Shown: positions 9,631 to 20,121, numbered from the stretch's first letter. The stretch: 48,106 nucleotides of DNA from Alphaproteobacteria bacterium (GCA_037146715.1 JBAWWO010000009.1:1-48106), one strand, 5' to 3'. Program-made: numbers and translations. Notes: generated from the sequence alone by a model not told the origin.

Positions 9631-10593
9631 ATGGGAAACAAACCGCAGGATACGCGAACGACAACTCAGGAAAGATCCTTGGAATTTCCGAACAATGCTC
9701 TGCTTCAGGAGCTAGTAGGCCCTCAAAACTCTAACTTAAAACGCTTAGAAAAACAAATGGACGTGCGCTTGTCTTTAAGAGGCAATGTTGTGACAATTCA
9801 GGGTTCAGAAGACCACCTTTCTAAGATGGAGAAAGTTCTGAAGGGGCTGTATCAAAAATTAGAGAACGGTAAGCCCATGGATAGCACCCAAATGGATCAT
9901 CAAATTGCCCAATCTAAGGGAGACAAGTTTGATTCATCCGTTGGTATTAAACTTAAAACAGATGGGAAAGTTATTGTTCCCCGCACAAAAAGCCAGGAAG
10001 AATTCATAAAGCTTTTACAAAACAATGAGCTTGTTTTTGCAACGGGTCCCGCGGGTACGGGAAAAACCTATGTGGCTGTGGCTATGGCGGTTTCCCTGCT
10101 GATGAAGGGGGAAGTGGAACGCTTGATTCTTTCCCGCCCAGCTATTGAAGCAGGGGAAAAACTGGGGTTTTTACCGGGGGATTTGAAAGAAAAAGTGGAT
10201 CCCTATTTGCGCCCTATCTATGACGCCTTGCATGATATGTTTCAAGAAGCTCATATTGAAAAATTAATCAGCAATGGAACCATCGAAGTGGCACCCTTGG
10301 CGTTTATGCGGGGACGCACCCTATCTCATGCTTTTATTATCTTAGATGAAGCCCAAAACACGACCATGATGCAAATGAAAATGTTCCTGACTCGTTTGGG
10401 GGAGGGGTCTCGCATGGTAGTCACAGGCGACGTGACCCAAACCGATTTGCCCGCAGATCAAACATCGGGTCTTATTGATGCCATGAGTCGTTTCAGGGGC
10501 ATGGAATCTGTTGGTTTTATGGAATTTTCATCGGATGATGTTGTGCGTCATCCTCTTGTTGGGCGTATCGTAAAGGCTTATGAAAAACATTAA
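9631..10593 (+). CDS. phoH: PhoH-family ATPase (PhoL/YbeZ type)
   Basis: A PhoH-like P-loop ATPase of 320 residues. An N-terminal KH-like region (about 20-80) is followed by Walker A GPAGTGKT (139-146), conserved LSRPAIEAGEKLGFLPGDL, and Walker B IILDEAQN. This subfamily (YbeZ) is linked genetically and physically to the endoribonuclease YbeY and to rRNA metabolism; the exact reaction is unsettled. The gene begins six bases after the miaB stop with AAGG overlapping that stop, and its 3' end overlaps ybeY by 14 bases, so the two are probably translationally coupled. Confidence 0.95.
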   Translation: MGNKPQDTRTTTQERSLEFPNNALLQELVGPQNSNLKRLEKQMDVRLSLRGNVVTIQGSEDHLSKMEKVLKGLYQKLENGKPMDSTQMDHQIAQSKGDKFDSSVGIKLKTDGKVIVPRTKSQEEFIKLLQNNELVFATGPAGTGKTYVAVAMAVSLLMKGEVERLILSRPAIEAGEKLGFLPGDLKEKVDPYLRPIYDALHDMFQEAHIEKLISNGTIEVAPLAFMRGRTLSHAFIILDEAQNTTMMQMKMFLTRLGEGSRMVVTGDVTQTDLPADQTSGLIDAMSRFRGMESVGFMEFSSDDVVRHPLVGRIVKAYEKH

Positions 10594-11095
10594 ACAGGAA
10601 GAATTGCCAGTCCCATCTTGGGTGTCAGTTGATCAAGAATCACCCTTGTGGAATGATCATCTTGAAGATAGTTGCCAAACCCTAACGGAAGCCAGTCAGG
10701 TTTTTTTACAAGAATTCCCCTTGTATCGGGGCAAAATTGAAGTCAGTGTTCTTTTGACGGATGACCTGCATATTCAAGCCTTGAATCGAGAGTATCGCGA
10801 AAAAGACCAGCCTACCAATGTATTGTCATTTCCCTTGGAAGATCTTCAAAAGGGTACGTTTCTGCCAAAAGTTCCCCATATTCTGCTGGGTGATATGGTC
10901 TTTGCTTTTGAAACCATTTTAAAAGAATCTAAGGCTGAAGAAATTTCTTTCCAAGATCACTTGTTTCATCTATGTATACATAGCTTTCTTCATCTTTTGG
11001 GATTTGATCATGAGGCGGATGAGGATGCAGAAGAAATGGAAGCTTTAGAAATTAAAATGTTGAAATCCGTTGGAATAGAAATGAGAAAGTATTAA
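10580..11095 (+). CDS. ybeY: Endoribonuclease YbeY (16S rRNA maturation)
   Basis: YbeY is a zinc-dependent endoribonuclease acting in 16S rRNA 3'-end maturation and 70S quality control. The 171-residue protein carries the diagnostic metal-binding motif as HSFLHLLGFDH near its C-terminus, matching HGxLHLxGyDH with Ser in place of Gly at position two. Upstream is the conserved NREYREKDQPTNVLSFPLE segment. It overlaps phoH by 14 bases, with AAGG four bases before the ATG inside the phoH coding region. corC follows after nine bases, and the stop codon forms part of the corC ribosome-binding site. Confidence 0.95.
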   Translation: MKNIKQEELPVPSWVSVDQESPLWNDHLEDSCQTLTEASQVFLQEFPLYRGKIEVSVLLTDDLHIQALNREYREKDQPTNVLSFPLEDLQKGTFLPKVPHILLGDMVFAFETILKESKAEEISFQDHLFHLCIHSFLHLLGFDHEADEDAEEMEALEIKMLKSVGIEMRKY

Positions 11096-11104
11096 GGACT
11101 GCCC

Positions 11105-11908
11105 ATGTTGACAATGATAAGGAAACTTTTTCAGAAAAAAAAATCATCCACTCCCCTTATGGAGAGTCTGGATTCTTTGGACATGTCAGCAGAGGACTTG
11201 CAGATTATTCAAAAAATTAATGAAATGACCCGGGAAAAAGTTGAAGAAATTATGACCCCTCGGGCTGATATTGAATGGCTAGACTTGGACAAACCCTTAA
11301 CATCTTTGAAAAGCAAATTGATGAGGGCAGATCATTCTTACATTATTCTTTCTAGGCAAAACCTGGATAAGGTGGTGGGGAAAATTTCAGCCCGAGATGC
11401 CTTGGTAAACTTTATAAAGGGTAAAAAAATATCCTTGGAAAAACAGGTGACTCCTGTTTTATATGTTTCGCCCTCTTTAAATATTTTGGATCTAATTATC
11501 AAAATGAAAAAGGCTAAGAACTTTATGGCTCTGGTTGTTGATGAATTTGGAGGGGTTGATGGGTTGATTACGGCTCATGATATTATGAGTGAGGTCATTG
11601 GGGAAGTTGATTTCCGGGCAGAAAAAATTGCCGCCCCCGTTGTTCATAAGAAGCATACTCTTATATTGGATGGGCGGTATTCCATTGAAGATTTTGAAGA
11701 ACGATACGGCAAAATACTTACAGCGCACGAAAAAGAAAGTGACCCAGAAACTATTGCAGGGCTTATTTCTAGTCTGGCCGGCAGAGTGCCTAAAAAAGGG
11801 GAAATCATTCCCCATGAATCGGGGGTGCGTTTCGAAATTTTAGAATGTAACCCCAGAAAAATTATTAAGGTTAAAGCCCATAATATTGATAAATTACAAC
11901 AAGCATAG
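11105..11908 (+). CDS. corC: CorC/HlyC-family CBS-domain protein
   Basis: A 267-residue cytosolic protein of the CorC (YbeX) type: a short N-terminal leader, the MTPRADIEWL motif opening a pair of CBS domains (about 45-175, including VVDEFGGVDGLIT) and a C-terminal CorC_HlyC domain (about 185-262, including ETIAGLISSLAGRVPKKGE). It lacks the DUF21 membrane domain of larger relatives. The family is associated with magnesium/cobalt efflux, and in many proteobacteria this gene sits beside ybeY, suggesting a ribosome link. AAGGA lies six bases before the ATG. In many relatives the next gene is lnt; here it is rsfS, so lnt must be elsewhere. Confidence 0.92.
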   Translation: MLTMIRKLFQKKKSSTPLMESLDSLDMSAEDLQIIQKINEMTREKVEEIMTPRADIEWLDLDKPLTSLKSKLMRADHSYIILSRQNLDKVVGKISARDALVNFIKGKKISLEKQVTPVLYVSPSLNILDLIIKMKKAKNFMALVVDEFGGVDGLITAHDIMSEVIGEVDFRAEKIAAPVVHKKHTLILDGRYSIEDFEERYGKILTAHEKESDPETIAGLISSLAGRVPKKGEIIPHESGVRFEILECNPRKIIKVKAHNIDKLQQA

Positions 11909-11923
11909 GAAGAAGGATTATTA

Positions 11924-12301
11924 ATGCAACATATACATACGTCCCTTGAGGGGAAAAAGCTTTCCGGATTAGTTTCTAAAATTTTGGATGCACATAAGGC
12001 AGAAGATATTCAAGTGATTGACTTGAAGGGTAAGTCAAATATGGCGGAATATATGATCATAGCATCTGGGCTGAATCCCCGACACTTGCATGCTCTTGCG
12101 TCTTATCTAGAGACTGAACTGAAAAAATCAAAGCATACCTATATTCATATTGAAGGTGCCCCTTCGTCTGATTGGGTGTTGGTGGATTTAAACACAGTGA
12201 TTGTGCATCTGTTCAAACCTGAGGTGCGGGCGGAGTATGATCTGGAAAGCATGTGGGCCCCAGAAACTCTTAAAGAAACCTTGAAGCATCGGGCCCCCTA
12301 G
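11924..12301 (+). CDS. rsfS: Ribosomal silencing factor RsfS
   Basis: RsfS binds uL14 on the large ribosomal subunit and blocks subunit joining in starvation. The 125 residues span the whole Oligomerization/Iojap domain with signature stretches VIDLKGKSNMAEYMIIASG, HIEGAPSSDWVLVDLN and VIVHLFKPEVRAEYDLESMW. A good AAGGA lies upstream of the ATG. The stop TAG overlaps the GTG start of rlmH by one base, so the pair is probably translationally coupled, as is common for rsfS-rlmH. Confidence 0.96.
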   Translation: MQHIHTSLEGKKLSGLVSKILDAHKAEDIQVIDLKGKSNMAEYMIIASGLNPRHLHALASYLETELKKSKHTYIHIEGAPSSDWVLVDLNTVIVHLFKPEVRAEYDLESMWAPETLKETLKHRAP

Positions 12302-12762
12302 TGCACGTCACTATTCTTTCCATTGGCCGATTCAAGCAAAGTGCCCTGGGAGAATTATATGCCACCTATGAAAAAAGGCTTTCCTGGAAGCTGAACCTGA
12401 AAGAACTTGACCCCAAGTTAAGTTTGAATATTTCCGTTGATCAGCGGAAAGAAAAAGAATCAGCGACCTTGGTCGAGCACATTCCCCAAGATGCGTTTGT
12501 GATTGCATTAGACGAAAAAGGCCAAGAAATAAGCAGCCTAGAATTTGCAGAAATGGTGCGCGGGTTGCAGCAAAAGTCATTATCACCCTGTTTTATAATA
12601 GGGGGGGCTGACGGTCTTTCAAATGATATAAAGAAACGATCTCAAGCCAAAATTTCCTTTGGTCGATGCACTTGGCCCCATTTAATGGTGCGAGTTCTGT
12701 TGATTGAACAGCTTTATAGGGCGCAGCAGATTCTTGCAAATCACCCCTACCACAAAACCTAG
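12301..12762 (+). CDS. rlmH: 23S rRNA (pseudouridine-1915-N3)-methyltransferase RlmH
   Basis: RlmH methylates pseudouridine 1915 in helix 69 of 23S rRNA and is a small SPOUT enzyme acting as a dimer. The 153 residues show FVIALDEKGQEISSLEFA, the SAM-binding knot IIGGADGL and the C-terminal MVRVLLIEQLYRAQQI followed by HPYHK, the usual end of the family. The GTG start shares its first base with the rsfS stop. It is the last gene of the miaB operon; a palindromic element follows 11 bases later and lies between it and the convergent rhlE gene. Confidence 0.97.
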   Translation: MHVTILSIGRFKQSALGELYATYEKRLSWKLNLKELDPKLSLNISVDQRKEKESATLVEHIPQDAFVIALDEKGQEISSLEFAEMVRGLQQKSLSPCFIIGGADGLSNDIKKRSQAKISFGRCTWPHLMVRVLLIEQLYRAQQILANHPYHKT

Positions 12763-12773
12763 CTTGCCCAACC

Positions 12774-12881
12774 TCAGAAATCAGTTACTCCTTCGCAAAA
12801 CTGTGGGATCTTGGGCTTCTGTACGTCAAGTACAGATTGAAGCCCTTAACCCTGGTTTCGCTCGTATTAACTGATTTCTGA
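12774..12881. repeat. Nested palindromic element, copy B
   Basis: A perfect 14-base inverted repeat (TCAGAAATCAGTTA at 12774-12787, its complement at 12868-12881) encloses a second stem (GGGCTTC and GAAGCCC) around the core TGTACGTCAAGTACA. Internal ends CTTCGCAAAACTG and GGTTTCGCTCGTA match the copy in the cobalamin riboswitch. The element sits between convergent rlmH and rhlE, where the long stem could also end transcription, although no strong T tract follows. The remaining gap to 12939 shows nothing definite. Confidence 0.75.
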
Positions 12882-12939
12882 ACAAGGTGTGGATCTTCCA
12901 AGTCCGAGGAAGGCAAGAAGGAGGAGTCTCGAGAATGAA

Positions 12940-14373
12940 CTAAAACTTTTTCTTCGGACGCTTTTTGAATGGACTTACTTTCCAAGGGGGAAGAGTCTTC
13001 CCGTCTTTTTTAGGATGAGCAGATCCTTCTTGAGCAGGCCTATCTGATTTTTCTTGGGCCACCTTTGGGCCATGAGCTGGTTTAGGTCCATGATTAGGTT
13101 TTGGGCCATAGGAAGGCTTGGACCCAAAAGATGGTTTTGGACGCGTAGACTTACCATAGGGCCGATCCCGTGTTGGTTTTTCGGGGGCTTCTTGGGAAAA
13201 TCTAGAGTTCTTCTCGGGCGCAGGAAGCTCGTCAAAATTGAGCTTAGCCACTGGAATTGGTTTCTTGATCAGTCTAACAATCTTGTCTAAAAATTCTTGA
13301 TCCTTATCGGTAACCAGGGTAAAGGCTTTCCCTTTTTGACCTGCCCGACCGGTTCTACCAATACGGTGAACATAGTCTTCTGAGTAATTGGGAATGTCAT
13401 AGTTGATCACATAGGCCAGATCATCCACATGGAGTCCACGAGCCGCCACGTTACTGGCAATCAAGAAATCTACTTCCTTGCGTTTGAACTTTTCTAAGTA
13501 TCCATGGCGCTTAGACTGGGTCAAGTCTCCATGAATAAGACCAGGCGTATGTCCAAGGCGAATCAAGAACTTGTACACCATATCGACATCGCATTTGCGA
13601 TTACAGAAAATGATGGCTGACTTAATTTTTTCTTGTTCAATCAACAATCGCAACACATCCCGCTTTCGTTGGGCTTGTTGCTCCCGGGGCGCCCGGGGAA
13701 CGTGAATCACATATTGATCAATCAATTCTGCTGACGCAGACGGTGCTGCAACCCGCACTTGCTTGGGGTTTGACAAAAATTCCTGAGAAAGCTTTTCAAC
13801 AGATTTGTCCATGGTTGCAGAAAACAAAAGAGTTTGCCGCAAAGGGGGAAGGGCTTTTGTAATTTTACGTACATCGGGAATGAATCCCATGTCCATCATC
13901 CGGTCAGCTTCATCAATAACCACAAACTTGGTTTGGGTTAGAATAATATGACCTGCTTCATACAAATCTAAGAAACGACCAGGGGTTGCAATAATAATGT
14001 CAGCCCCCCGATTCAAAAGCTTTTGTTGCTTATAGGCAGATTCACCACCCATAATCAGTACGTAACTTAAGGCCCCCTTAGGAGAATATTTTTCCAAGTT
14101 TTCAACAACCTGAAAGGCAAGTTCTCGGGTGGGCTCTAAAATAAGAGCTCGGGGCATTCGGGCCTTGGCGGGACTGCTTGTCAAAATATCGATGAGGGGT
14201 AAGCAGAAGGCTGCTGTCTTTCCTGTTCCCGTTGGGGCGCAGGCCAAAACGTCAGATCCGCGTAAAATAAGGGGGATACATTCTTTTTGCACTTGCGTCG
14301 GCTGTTTATAGCCAACTTTTTCTAGCATCGAGGTGATTTCTGGGCTCAGCCCTAAATCCACAAAATTTTCCAT
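12940..14373 (-). CDS. rhlE: DEAD-box RNA helicase, RhlE-like
   Basis: An ATP-dependent RNA helicase of 477 residues. Canonical motifs occur in order: Q motif PTQVQ, I APTGTGKT, Ia PTRELA, II DEAD, III SAT, IV IIFCNRKCD, V ARGLHVDD and VI HRIGRTGRAG. The core ends near residue 375. The tail is basic and Gly/Pro/Lys-rich, with short tandem repeats such as SYGPKPNHGPKPAHGPK, typical of RhlE-type helicases and probably used for non-specific RNA binding. The subfamily acts in ribosome assembly and RNA turnover. Upstream spacing to rpmG (reverse) is about 100 bases; the ribosome-binding site is weak. Confidence 0.9.
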   Translation of the reverse strand: MENFVDLGLSPEITSMLEKVGYKQPTQVQKECIPLILRGSDVLACAPTGTGKTAAFCLPLIDILTSSPAKARMPRALILEPTRELAFQVVENLEKYSPKGALSYVLIMGGESAYKQQKLLNRGADIIIATPGRFLDLYEAGHIILTQTKFVVIDEADRMMDMGFIPDVRKITKALPPLRQTLLFSATMDKSVEKLSQEFLSNPKQVRVAAPSASAELIDQYVIHVPRAPREQQAQRKRDVLRLLIEQEKIKSAIIFCNRKCDVDMVYKFLIRLGHTPGLIHGDLTQSKRHGYLEKFKRKEVDFLIASNVAARGLHVDDLAYVINYDIPNYSEDYVHRIGRTGRAGQKGKAFTLVTDKDQEFLDKIVRLIKKPIPVAKLNFDELPAPEKNSRFSQEAPEKPTRDRPYGKSTRPKPSFGSKPSYGPKPNHGPKPAHGPKVAQEKSDRPAQEGSAHPKKDGKTLPPWKVSPFKKRPKKKF

Positions 14374-14471
14374 TTGTTTTATAATTCCTATTTCTTAATT
14401 GTTGTGAGAAAACCGTAAACACACCACAAGATATAGGTGCCTTTTTTCAGGATTCAAGGGGTTGAGTAAAA

Positions 14472-14639
14472 TTATTTAATCTTTGTTTCTTTGAAAACAA
14501 CGTGCTTTCTAACCCTAGGGTCATATTTCTTAAGTTCTAACTTTTCAGTTTTGCCCTTAGGATTCTTTTTGCGAACATAGAAAAATCCTGTATCCGCTGT
14601 GCTTTCTAGCTTAATTAAAACTGTTTTTGCTTTTGCCAT
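14472..14639 (-). CDS. rpmG: 50S ribosomal protein L33
   Basis: A 55-codon gene reading [20 protein letters not shown] at its start, then [20 protein letters not shown], and ending KETKIK. This is L33 (bL33) of the large subunit in its cysteine-free form, so it does not bind zinc; the [15 protein letters not shown] segment is the family signature. AAGG lies seven bases before the ATG. It is divergent from pheS and lies about 100 bases upstream of rhlE in the same direction. Confidence 0.95.
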   Translation of the reverse strand: MAKAKTVLIKLESTADTGFFYVRKKNPKGKTEKLELKKYDPRVRKHVVFKETKIK

Positions 14640-14671
14640 TTTCTTACCTTGGTTTCTTAATGAACCTTGTC

Positions 14672-14700
14672 TGACTACCCCAAATATATTCTCTTGTCAA
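14672..14700 (-). promoter_or_regulatory. Candidate promoter for rpmG
   Basis: A consensus TTGACA at 14695-14700 (reverse strand) is followed after 17 bases by a poor TAGTCA at 14672-14677. The start point would be near 14665, leaving a leader of about 25 bases before rpmG. Confidence 0.4.
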
Positions 14701-14750
14701 TTAAAAAGAAGTCTCTTGATAGGATTCTTCATTTACAATAGAGTAGCCCC

Positions 14751-15833
14751 ATGCAGCAACTGAATGAATTGCAAACAAATACTTTGGCGAAAATCCACCA
14801 GGCACAAACCTTGCAGGACTTGGAAGCCCTTCGCCTGGACATTTTGGGAAAAAGTGGGGCGTTGACTGCTCTGTTGAAAGGGTTGAGCACTCTATCTGGA
14901 GAAGAGAGAAGCAAACAGGGTGCGGCTTTGAATGTGGTGAAGCAGGCCATCATGGATGCCTTGACCCACAAGAAAGAAATTCTGGAATCTGAAGCTTTAG
15001 AACAGCAACTGGCCAAAGAGCGCATTGATGTTTCTTTATCACCCAATCCTGAAGAAAAAGGCGGCATTCATCCCACCAACAAAACCATGGAAGAACTGAT
15101 TCACTTGTTTTTGCAGATGGGATTTTCCGTGGCTGAGGGGCCCGATATTGAAGATGATTTCAATAACTTCACCGCCTTGAACATCCCCCTAGATCACCCG
15201 GCCCGCCAAGACCATGATACTTTTTATTTAAAGGGAGAGGTCAATGGAAATCCAGGCGTGCTCAGAACCCATACATCCCCTGTTCAGATTCGCACTATGA
15301 CGACTCAAAAGCCTCCCATTCGTATTATTTCCCCTGGGCACGCTTTTCGGGCTGATTACGATATGACTCACACGCCTATGTTCCACCAAATTGAAGGACT
15401 TGTGATTGATCGCCATATTCACATGGGTCATTTAAAACATACAGTTTTACATTTCTTGCGGGCTTACTTTGGCCTTGAAAATCTGTCTGTTCGGTTTCGA
15501 CCTAGTTTTTTCCCCTTCACAGAACCGTCTGCAGAAATGGATATTCAGTGCGACCGATCAAAGGGATCCCTTAAGTTGGGAGAAGGCACTGATTGGCTTG
15601 AAGTAGGAGGTGGCGGTATGGTGCATCCCAATGTGTTGCGTAATTGTGGTATTGACCCCGCCGAATACCAAGGTTTTGCCTTTGGGTTTGGCCTCGAACG
15701 ATTGACCATGTTGAAACACGGCATTCCTGATCTGCGCGATTTCTTTGAGGCGGACACTCGCTGGCTGAAACATTATGGTTTTGATACTTTTGATATTCCC
15801 TCTGCCCTGTATGCTGCGAAAGGTGATAAATGA
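14751..15833 (+). CDS. pheS: Phenylalanyl-tRNA synthetase alpha subunit
   Basis: PheS is the catalytic subunit of the alpha2-beta2 class II synthetase that charges tRNA-Phe. The 360 residues include an N-terminal coiled coil (about 1-85), class II motif 2 around RIISPGHAFRADYDMTHTPM, and motif 3 GFAFGFGLERLTML near the end, with HPN and FGFGLER contributing to the active site. No clear Shine-Dalgarno sequence precedes the ATG. Its TGA overlaps the pheT ATG (ATGA), so the two subunits are translationally coupled. Confidence 0.98.
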   Translation: MQQLNELQTNTLAKIHQAQTLQDLEALRLDILGKSGALTALLKGLSTLSGEERSKQGAALNVVKQAIMDALTHKKEILESEALEQQLAKERIDVSLSPNPEEKGGIHPTNKTMEELIHLFLQMGFSVAEGPDIEDDFNNFTALNIPLDHPARQDHDTFYLKGEVNGNPGVLRTHTSPVQIRTMTTQKPPIRIISPGHAFRADYDMTHTPMFHQIEGLVIDRHIHMGHLKHTVLHFLRAYFGLENLSVRFRPSFFPFTEPSAEMDIQCDRSKGSLKLGEGTDWLEVGGGGMVHPNVLRNCGIDPAEYQGFAFGFGLERLTMLKHGIPDLRDFFEADTRWLKHYGFDTFDIPSALYAAKGDK

Positions 15834-18220
15834 AACTTTCCTATAACTGGCTTTTAGATCATTTGGAAACTAAGGCATCACCTGAAGAAATATCAGAAAC
15901 GCTGACGAAAATTGGCTTAGAGATTGAGGATGTTTTGAACCCCTCAGCGGGATTAGAGCCCTTTGAAATTGCGGAAATTTTAGAAACAATCCCCCATCCC
16001 CAGGCAGACCGCTTAAAGGTTTGTAAGGTGCGTCGTGGATCGGGCGAGGTGTTGCAGATTGTTTGTGGCGCCCCAAATGCTCGTGCTGGCCTTAAGGTAG
16101 TTTTGGCCTTGGCGGGGCACACAATTCCAGTGAATGGTTTGGTACTGAAAAATACAGCCATAAGGGGCATTGAAAGTTTTGGCATGCTCTGTTCTGCCTC
16201 TGAATTAGGGCTAAGCACAGAATCTGAAGGGATTCTGGAATTACCATCTACTGCAAAAGTGGGGGATTCCCTTGTGGCTTTTTTGGGGAATTCTGACACG
16301 ATTTTTGAAGTCAACGTAACCCCCAATCGGTCCGACTGTTTAAACATTCGGGGTCTCGCGCGGGAACTGGATGCCGCGGGTCTTGGAACCTTGAAACCCT
16401 TGGCTGTTCATAAAATTGTGGCGACAGATGTGAAAGGCCCTGCTTTGGTGGCGGATCCGCTGATTTTGGAAACGGGGGCTTGCCCTCATTTTGTGGGGCG
16501 GGTGATTCGAGGCGTCAAGAATGGTCCCAGCCCAGAATGGTTACAGAAGAAATTAAAGTCCTTGGGCAAAACACCCATTTCTTTGCTGGTGGATATTACC
16601 AACTATTTTTGTTTTGATTTGGGGCGCCCCTTGCATGCTTTTGACCTGGATCAGGTACAGGGCAATATGCACCTGCGTTTCGCCCAAGATGGGGAAGCAT
16701 TTAAATCTTTGAAGGGGCAAGATTATCTTTTAGATTCAGAAATGACTTTGGTGGCCGATGAGCAAGGACCCCTGGCTTTAGCTGGGGTTATGGGTGGTAT
16801 GCGGTCTTCCTGTTCGCTGGATACCACAAACATCTTTTTGGAATCTGCCTACTTTAGTTCTTCTCGCACGGCTGCAACGGGCAGGAAATTGAATCTTTTG
16901 TCGGATTCTAGGTACCGATTTGAACGGGGCATTGACCCCCGTAGCACCCTGTTGGGCTTGGAGGCAGCAACCCAACTTATCTTGGATCTGTGTGGAGGAG
17001 AAGCAGGCCCCTTACAAGAAATTGGCAAAGTTTCTGACACCCAAAAAACGATCTCTTTCGATGCCTCTTTAGTTAAAAAACTAACAGATCTTTCCCTGTC
17101 AGAAGAGCAAATGACAACTATTCTAAATCGCCTGGGTTTTGATGTAAAAGGCAAGACCATCACGGTGCCTTCTTGGCGCCATGATATTCACGAATCCGTT
17201 GATCTGGTTGAGGAAATTGTTCGCCATTACGGTTATGACAAGATTGTTGAAATGCCGCTGCCTTTTGTGGATGTTGCTGTTCTAACGAATACTCAAAAAC
17301 AACATATTAAGTTCAGACATGTTTTGGCAGGTCGCGGCCTTCTTGAAACCATCACTTGGTCAATGATTGATGAAAAGTCCTATGATTTATTTGGCGGAAA
17401 GGGGCATGACTTAAAAATTGCAAACCCCCTGACTATTGATATGGAATATATGCGCCCCTCTGTTATTCCCACTATGTTAAAAGCCGTGGGACGTAATATA
17501 GATCGGGGACAAAATCCTATATTTCTGTTTGAAATAGGACCCGTTTATAAGAGCTTAGAGATTCAAGATACTCATGCCGCTTGCCTGCGTTGGGGGAGCT
17601 ACAATAAAAACCATTGGGCTCAAAAAGAACGATGGGTGAATGTGTTTGATGCTAAGGCTGATATGCTGGCTCTTTTGAAGGAAAGTGGCTTGAAAGAGGG
17701 GGCCTATCAGGTTGTGAGCCAAGGGGCCCCAGTCTATTATCATCCGGGTCGGTCAGGTGTTGTGCAGCAGGGCCCTAAAAATATTCTGGGATTTTTTGGT
17801 GAACTTCATCCGCGCATTTTGAAACAGTTCGATATTAAGCAGCCTGTGGTGGCAATGGAACTGAATTTAAGTGCCTTGCCTCAAGGCAAGCAAAAAGGAA
17901 AGGAACCCTTGATTTTATCACCTTTCCAGGCCATTGATCGAGATTTTTCTTTTGTTGTATCAGAGGAAGTTGAGGCAGGAACCATTGTAACAACGGTTCA
18001 AAAAATTGATAAAATCCTGATCACAAGTGTAGATGTTTTTGATGTTTATAAGGGAGTTGGAGGCAATGCTGCCCAAAAAGCCGTGGGCATTCGGGTACGC
18101 TTAACGCCCCAAGAAAAAACCTTTACAGATGAAGAAATTCAATCTATAAGCACCCGTATTATTCAAGCCGTTGAACAAACCACAGGTGGAACCTTAAGGT
18201 CAGAAGATGTCTCTCGATAA
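15830..18220 (+). CDS. pheT: Phenylalanyl-tRNA synthetase beta subunit
   Basis: PheT supplies the non-catalytic but essential half of the synthetase, including tRNA binding and editing. The 796 residues fit the bacterial long form: N-terminal tRNA-binding (EMAP-like) domain at about 40-150, B3/B4 editing domain around 210-385 ([20 protein letters not shown] segment [11 protein letters not shown]), B5 domain near 400-475, catalytic-like core to about 690, and the FDX-ACB anticodon-binding domain at the end ([14 protein letters not shown] onwards). It starts within pheS (ATGA) and overlaps lepA by 14 bases. Confidence 0.98.
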   Translation: MKLSYNWLLDHLETKASPEEISETLTKIGLEIEDVLNPSAGLEPFEIAEILETIPHPQADRLKVCKVRRGSGEVLQIVCGAPNARAGLKVVLALAGHTIPVNGLVLKNTAIRGIESFGMLCSASELGLSTESEGILELPSTAKVGDSLVAFLGNSDTIFEVNVTPNRSDCLNIRGLARELDAAGLGTLKPLAVHKIVATDVKGPALVADPLILETGACPHFVGRVIRGVKNGPSPEWLQKKLKSLGKTPISLLVDITNYFCFDLGRPLHAFDLDQVQGNMHLRFAQDGEAFKSLKGQDYLLDSEMTLVADEQGPLALAGVMGGMRSSCSLDTTNIFLESAYFSSSRTAATGRKLNLLSDSRYRFERGIDPRSTLLGLEAATQLILDLCGGEAGPLQEIGKVSDTQKTISFDASLVKKLTDLSLSEEQMTTILNRLGFDVKGKTITVPSWRHDIHESVDLVEEIVRHYGYDKIVEMPLPFVDVAVLTNTQKQHIKFRHVLAGRGLLETITWSMIDEKSYDLFGGKGHDLKIANPLTIDMEYMRPSVIPTMLKAVGRNIDRGQNPIFLFEIGPVYKSLEIQDTHAACLRWGSYNKNHWAQKERWVNVFDAKADMLALLKESGLKEGAYQVVSQGAPVYYHPGRSGVVQQGPKNILGFFGELHPRILKQFDIKQPVVAMELNLSALPQGKQKGKEPLILSPFQAIDRDFSFVVSEEVEAGTIVTTVQKIDKILITSVDVFDVYKGVGGNAAQKAVGIRVRLTPQEKTFTDEEIQSISTRIIQAVEQTTGGTLRSEDVSR

Positions 18221-20003
18221 AATTCGAAATTTTGCGATTATTGCCCATATTGACCATGGAAAATCAACCCTGGCAGATCGACTGATTGAAAAATGTCAGG
18301 GTCTGACTTCGCGAGAATTGACAGAACAAGTGCTCGATTCCATGGATATTGAAAAAGAGCGGGGCATCACGATTAAGGCCCAGACGGTGCGGTTACTTTA
18401 TACCGCAAAAAATGGAGAAACCTATCAGCTTAATTTAATTGATACCCCTGGACACGTGGATTTTGCTTATGAGGTCAGCCGGTCTTTAGCGGCCTGTGAG
18501 GGATCTATTTTGGTGGTGGATGCCACTCAAGGGGTTGAAGCCCAGACGCTAGCCAACGTATACCAAGCCATTGATAATAATCACGAAATTATTCCTGTCC
18601 TTAACAAGATTGACTTGCCTTCGGCCGACGCTGAAAAAGTGAAAGCTCAAATTGAGGAAGTGATTGGGATTGACGCCAGTAATGCGGTTCTTATTTCCGC
18701 CAAAACAGGCATAGGAATTGAAGATGTGCTTGAGGCCATTGTCCACCGATTGCCGCCCCCTCAAGGGGATGAAAGCGCCCCTTTAAAGGCTTTAGTGATG
18801 GATAGTTGGTATGATGCGTATTTGGGGGTGATTACTCTGATTCGCATTAAAGACGGTATCTTAAAACCAGGCATGAAAATTAAAATGATGGCCAATGGAT
18901 CAACTTATGTGGTGGATCAGGTGGGTATTTTTACCCCAAAAATTCAAAGAGTGGAATCTTTGCGTCCTGGCGAAGTAGGATACCTAACAGCCAATATCCG
19001 GGAAGTTGCAGACTGTAAGGTGGGTGATACCATCACAGAAGAAAAGCGCCCTTGTGCTGAGGCATTGACTGGGTTTAAGCCCTCAGTCCCTGTGGTGTTT
19101 TGTGGCCTGTTTCCCATTGATGCGACTGATTTTGAACACTTGCGCGACAGTTTAGCTAAATTGCGTTTGAATGATGCTAGTTTTCATTTTGAGCCAGAAA
19201 GTTCAGCAGCCCTGGGTTTTGGATTTCGCTGTGGGTTCTTGGGATTGCTTCACCTGGAAATTATTCAAGAGCGTTTGGAACGGGAATTTGATCTTGATCT
19301 GATCACCACAGCCCCCAGCGTGATTTATAAGGTTCACCTGACTAATAAGAAAACGCTGGAACTCCACAACCCCGCAGATATGCCAGATCCAGGCCGGATT
19401 GATTTCATTGAAGAACCCTGGATTAAAGCCACCATTATGGTGCCAGATGAGTATCTGGGATCAATCTTGGCTCTGTGTACAGAACGTCGGGGGGAACAAG
19501 TTGATATGACCTATGTGGGTGCTCGGGTCATGGTGGTGTATAAACTACCCCTAAACGAAATTATTTTTGATTTTTATGATAGGCTAAAATCTATCAGCCG
19601 TGGTTATGCCAGTTTTGATTATCAGATCGATGATTATCGAGAAAGTGATTTGGCAAAAGTCGGAATTTTAGTAAATGGGGAACCGGTGGATGCCCTGTCT
19701 TTCATTACTCATCGGGCGCGTTCAGAAGCTCGGGGTCGTGAAATTTGTGAACGGCTGAAAGAGCTTATCCCTCGTCAGCTTTTCCCCATCGCCATTCAAG
19801 CGGCTATTGGGGGTAAAATTATTGCCCGGGAAACGATTTCAGCCATGCGCAAAGACGTGACTGCAAAGTGTTATGGGGGGGATATTTCTCGTAAACGGAA
19901 GCTGCTCGATAAACAGAAAAAAGGGAAAAAGAGAATGCGCCAAATTGGGAATGTAGAAATTCCGCAGAGTGCATTTCTTGCTGCTTTAAAAAGAGATGAT
20001 TAA
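18207..20003 (+). CDS. lepA: Translation factor LepA (EF4)
   Basis: LepA is a ribosome-binding GTPase related to EF-G, implicated in back-translocation or 30S assembly. The 598 residues carry G1 AHIDHGKST, the G2 region [14 protein letters not shown]3 DTPGHVDF and G4 NKID, then domain II, the EF-G-like domains III and V, and the LepA-specific C-terminal domain ending [20 protein letters not shown]. The start overlaps the pheT end by 14 bases, placing lepA in the pheST transcript, an unusual grouping since lepA often precedes lepB. A palindromic element follows at once. Confidence 0.98.
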   Translation: MSLDKIRNFAIIAHIDHGKSTLADRLIEKCQGLTSRELTEQVLDSMDIEKERGITIKAQTVRLLYTAKNGETYQLNLIDTPGHVDFAYEVSRSLAACEGSILVVDATQGVEAQTLANVYQAIDNNHEIIPVLNKIDLPSADAEKVKAQIEEVIGIDASNAVLISAKTGIGIEDVLEAIVHRLPPPQGDESAPLKALVMDSWYDAYLGVITLIRIKDGILKPGMKIKMMANGSTYVVDQVGIFTPKIQRVESLRPGEVGYLTANIREVADCKVGDTITEEKRPCAEALTGFKPSVPVVFCGLFPIDATDFEHLRDSLAKLRLNDASFHFEPESSAALGFGFRCGFLGLLHLEIIQERLEREFDLDLITTAPSVIYKVHLTNKKTLELHNPADMPDPGRIDFIEEPWIKATIMVPDEYLGSILALCTERRGEQVDMTYVGARVMVVYKLPLNEIIFDFYDRLKSISRGYASFDYQIDDYRESDLAKVGILVNGEPVDALSFITHRARSEARGREICERLKELIPRQLFPIAIQAAIGGKIIARETISAMRKDVTAKCYGGDISRKRKLLDKQKKGKKRMRQIGNVEIPQSAFLAALKRDD

Positions 20004-20121
20004 AAAACCATCTTTTTGGGCACCTACTTCGTCAGCCATCGGGCGAATATAGCTGATTCCTTATAAAAGGTGTAGGTCGTTACTCGTCGCTAACCTAGTT
20101 TTTAGTAGGTGTCTCTCCTCG
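20004..20121. repeat. Palindromic element, copy D
   Basis: Directly after lepA lies a sequence with the same left end as copy A: AAAAAACC, TTTTTGGGC, CCTACTTCGTCAGCCATCGG, CGAAT. It ends TCCTCGTAT like copy A. Short arms CACCTAC (20021-20027) and GTAGGTG (20105-20111) and an inner TAGGT/ACCTA pair can fold, but the GTACGT core and the long right arm of copy A are absent. It is a variant or partly rearranged member of the family. Confidence 0.6.
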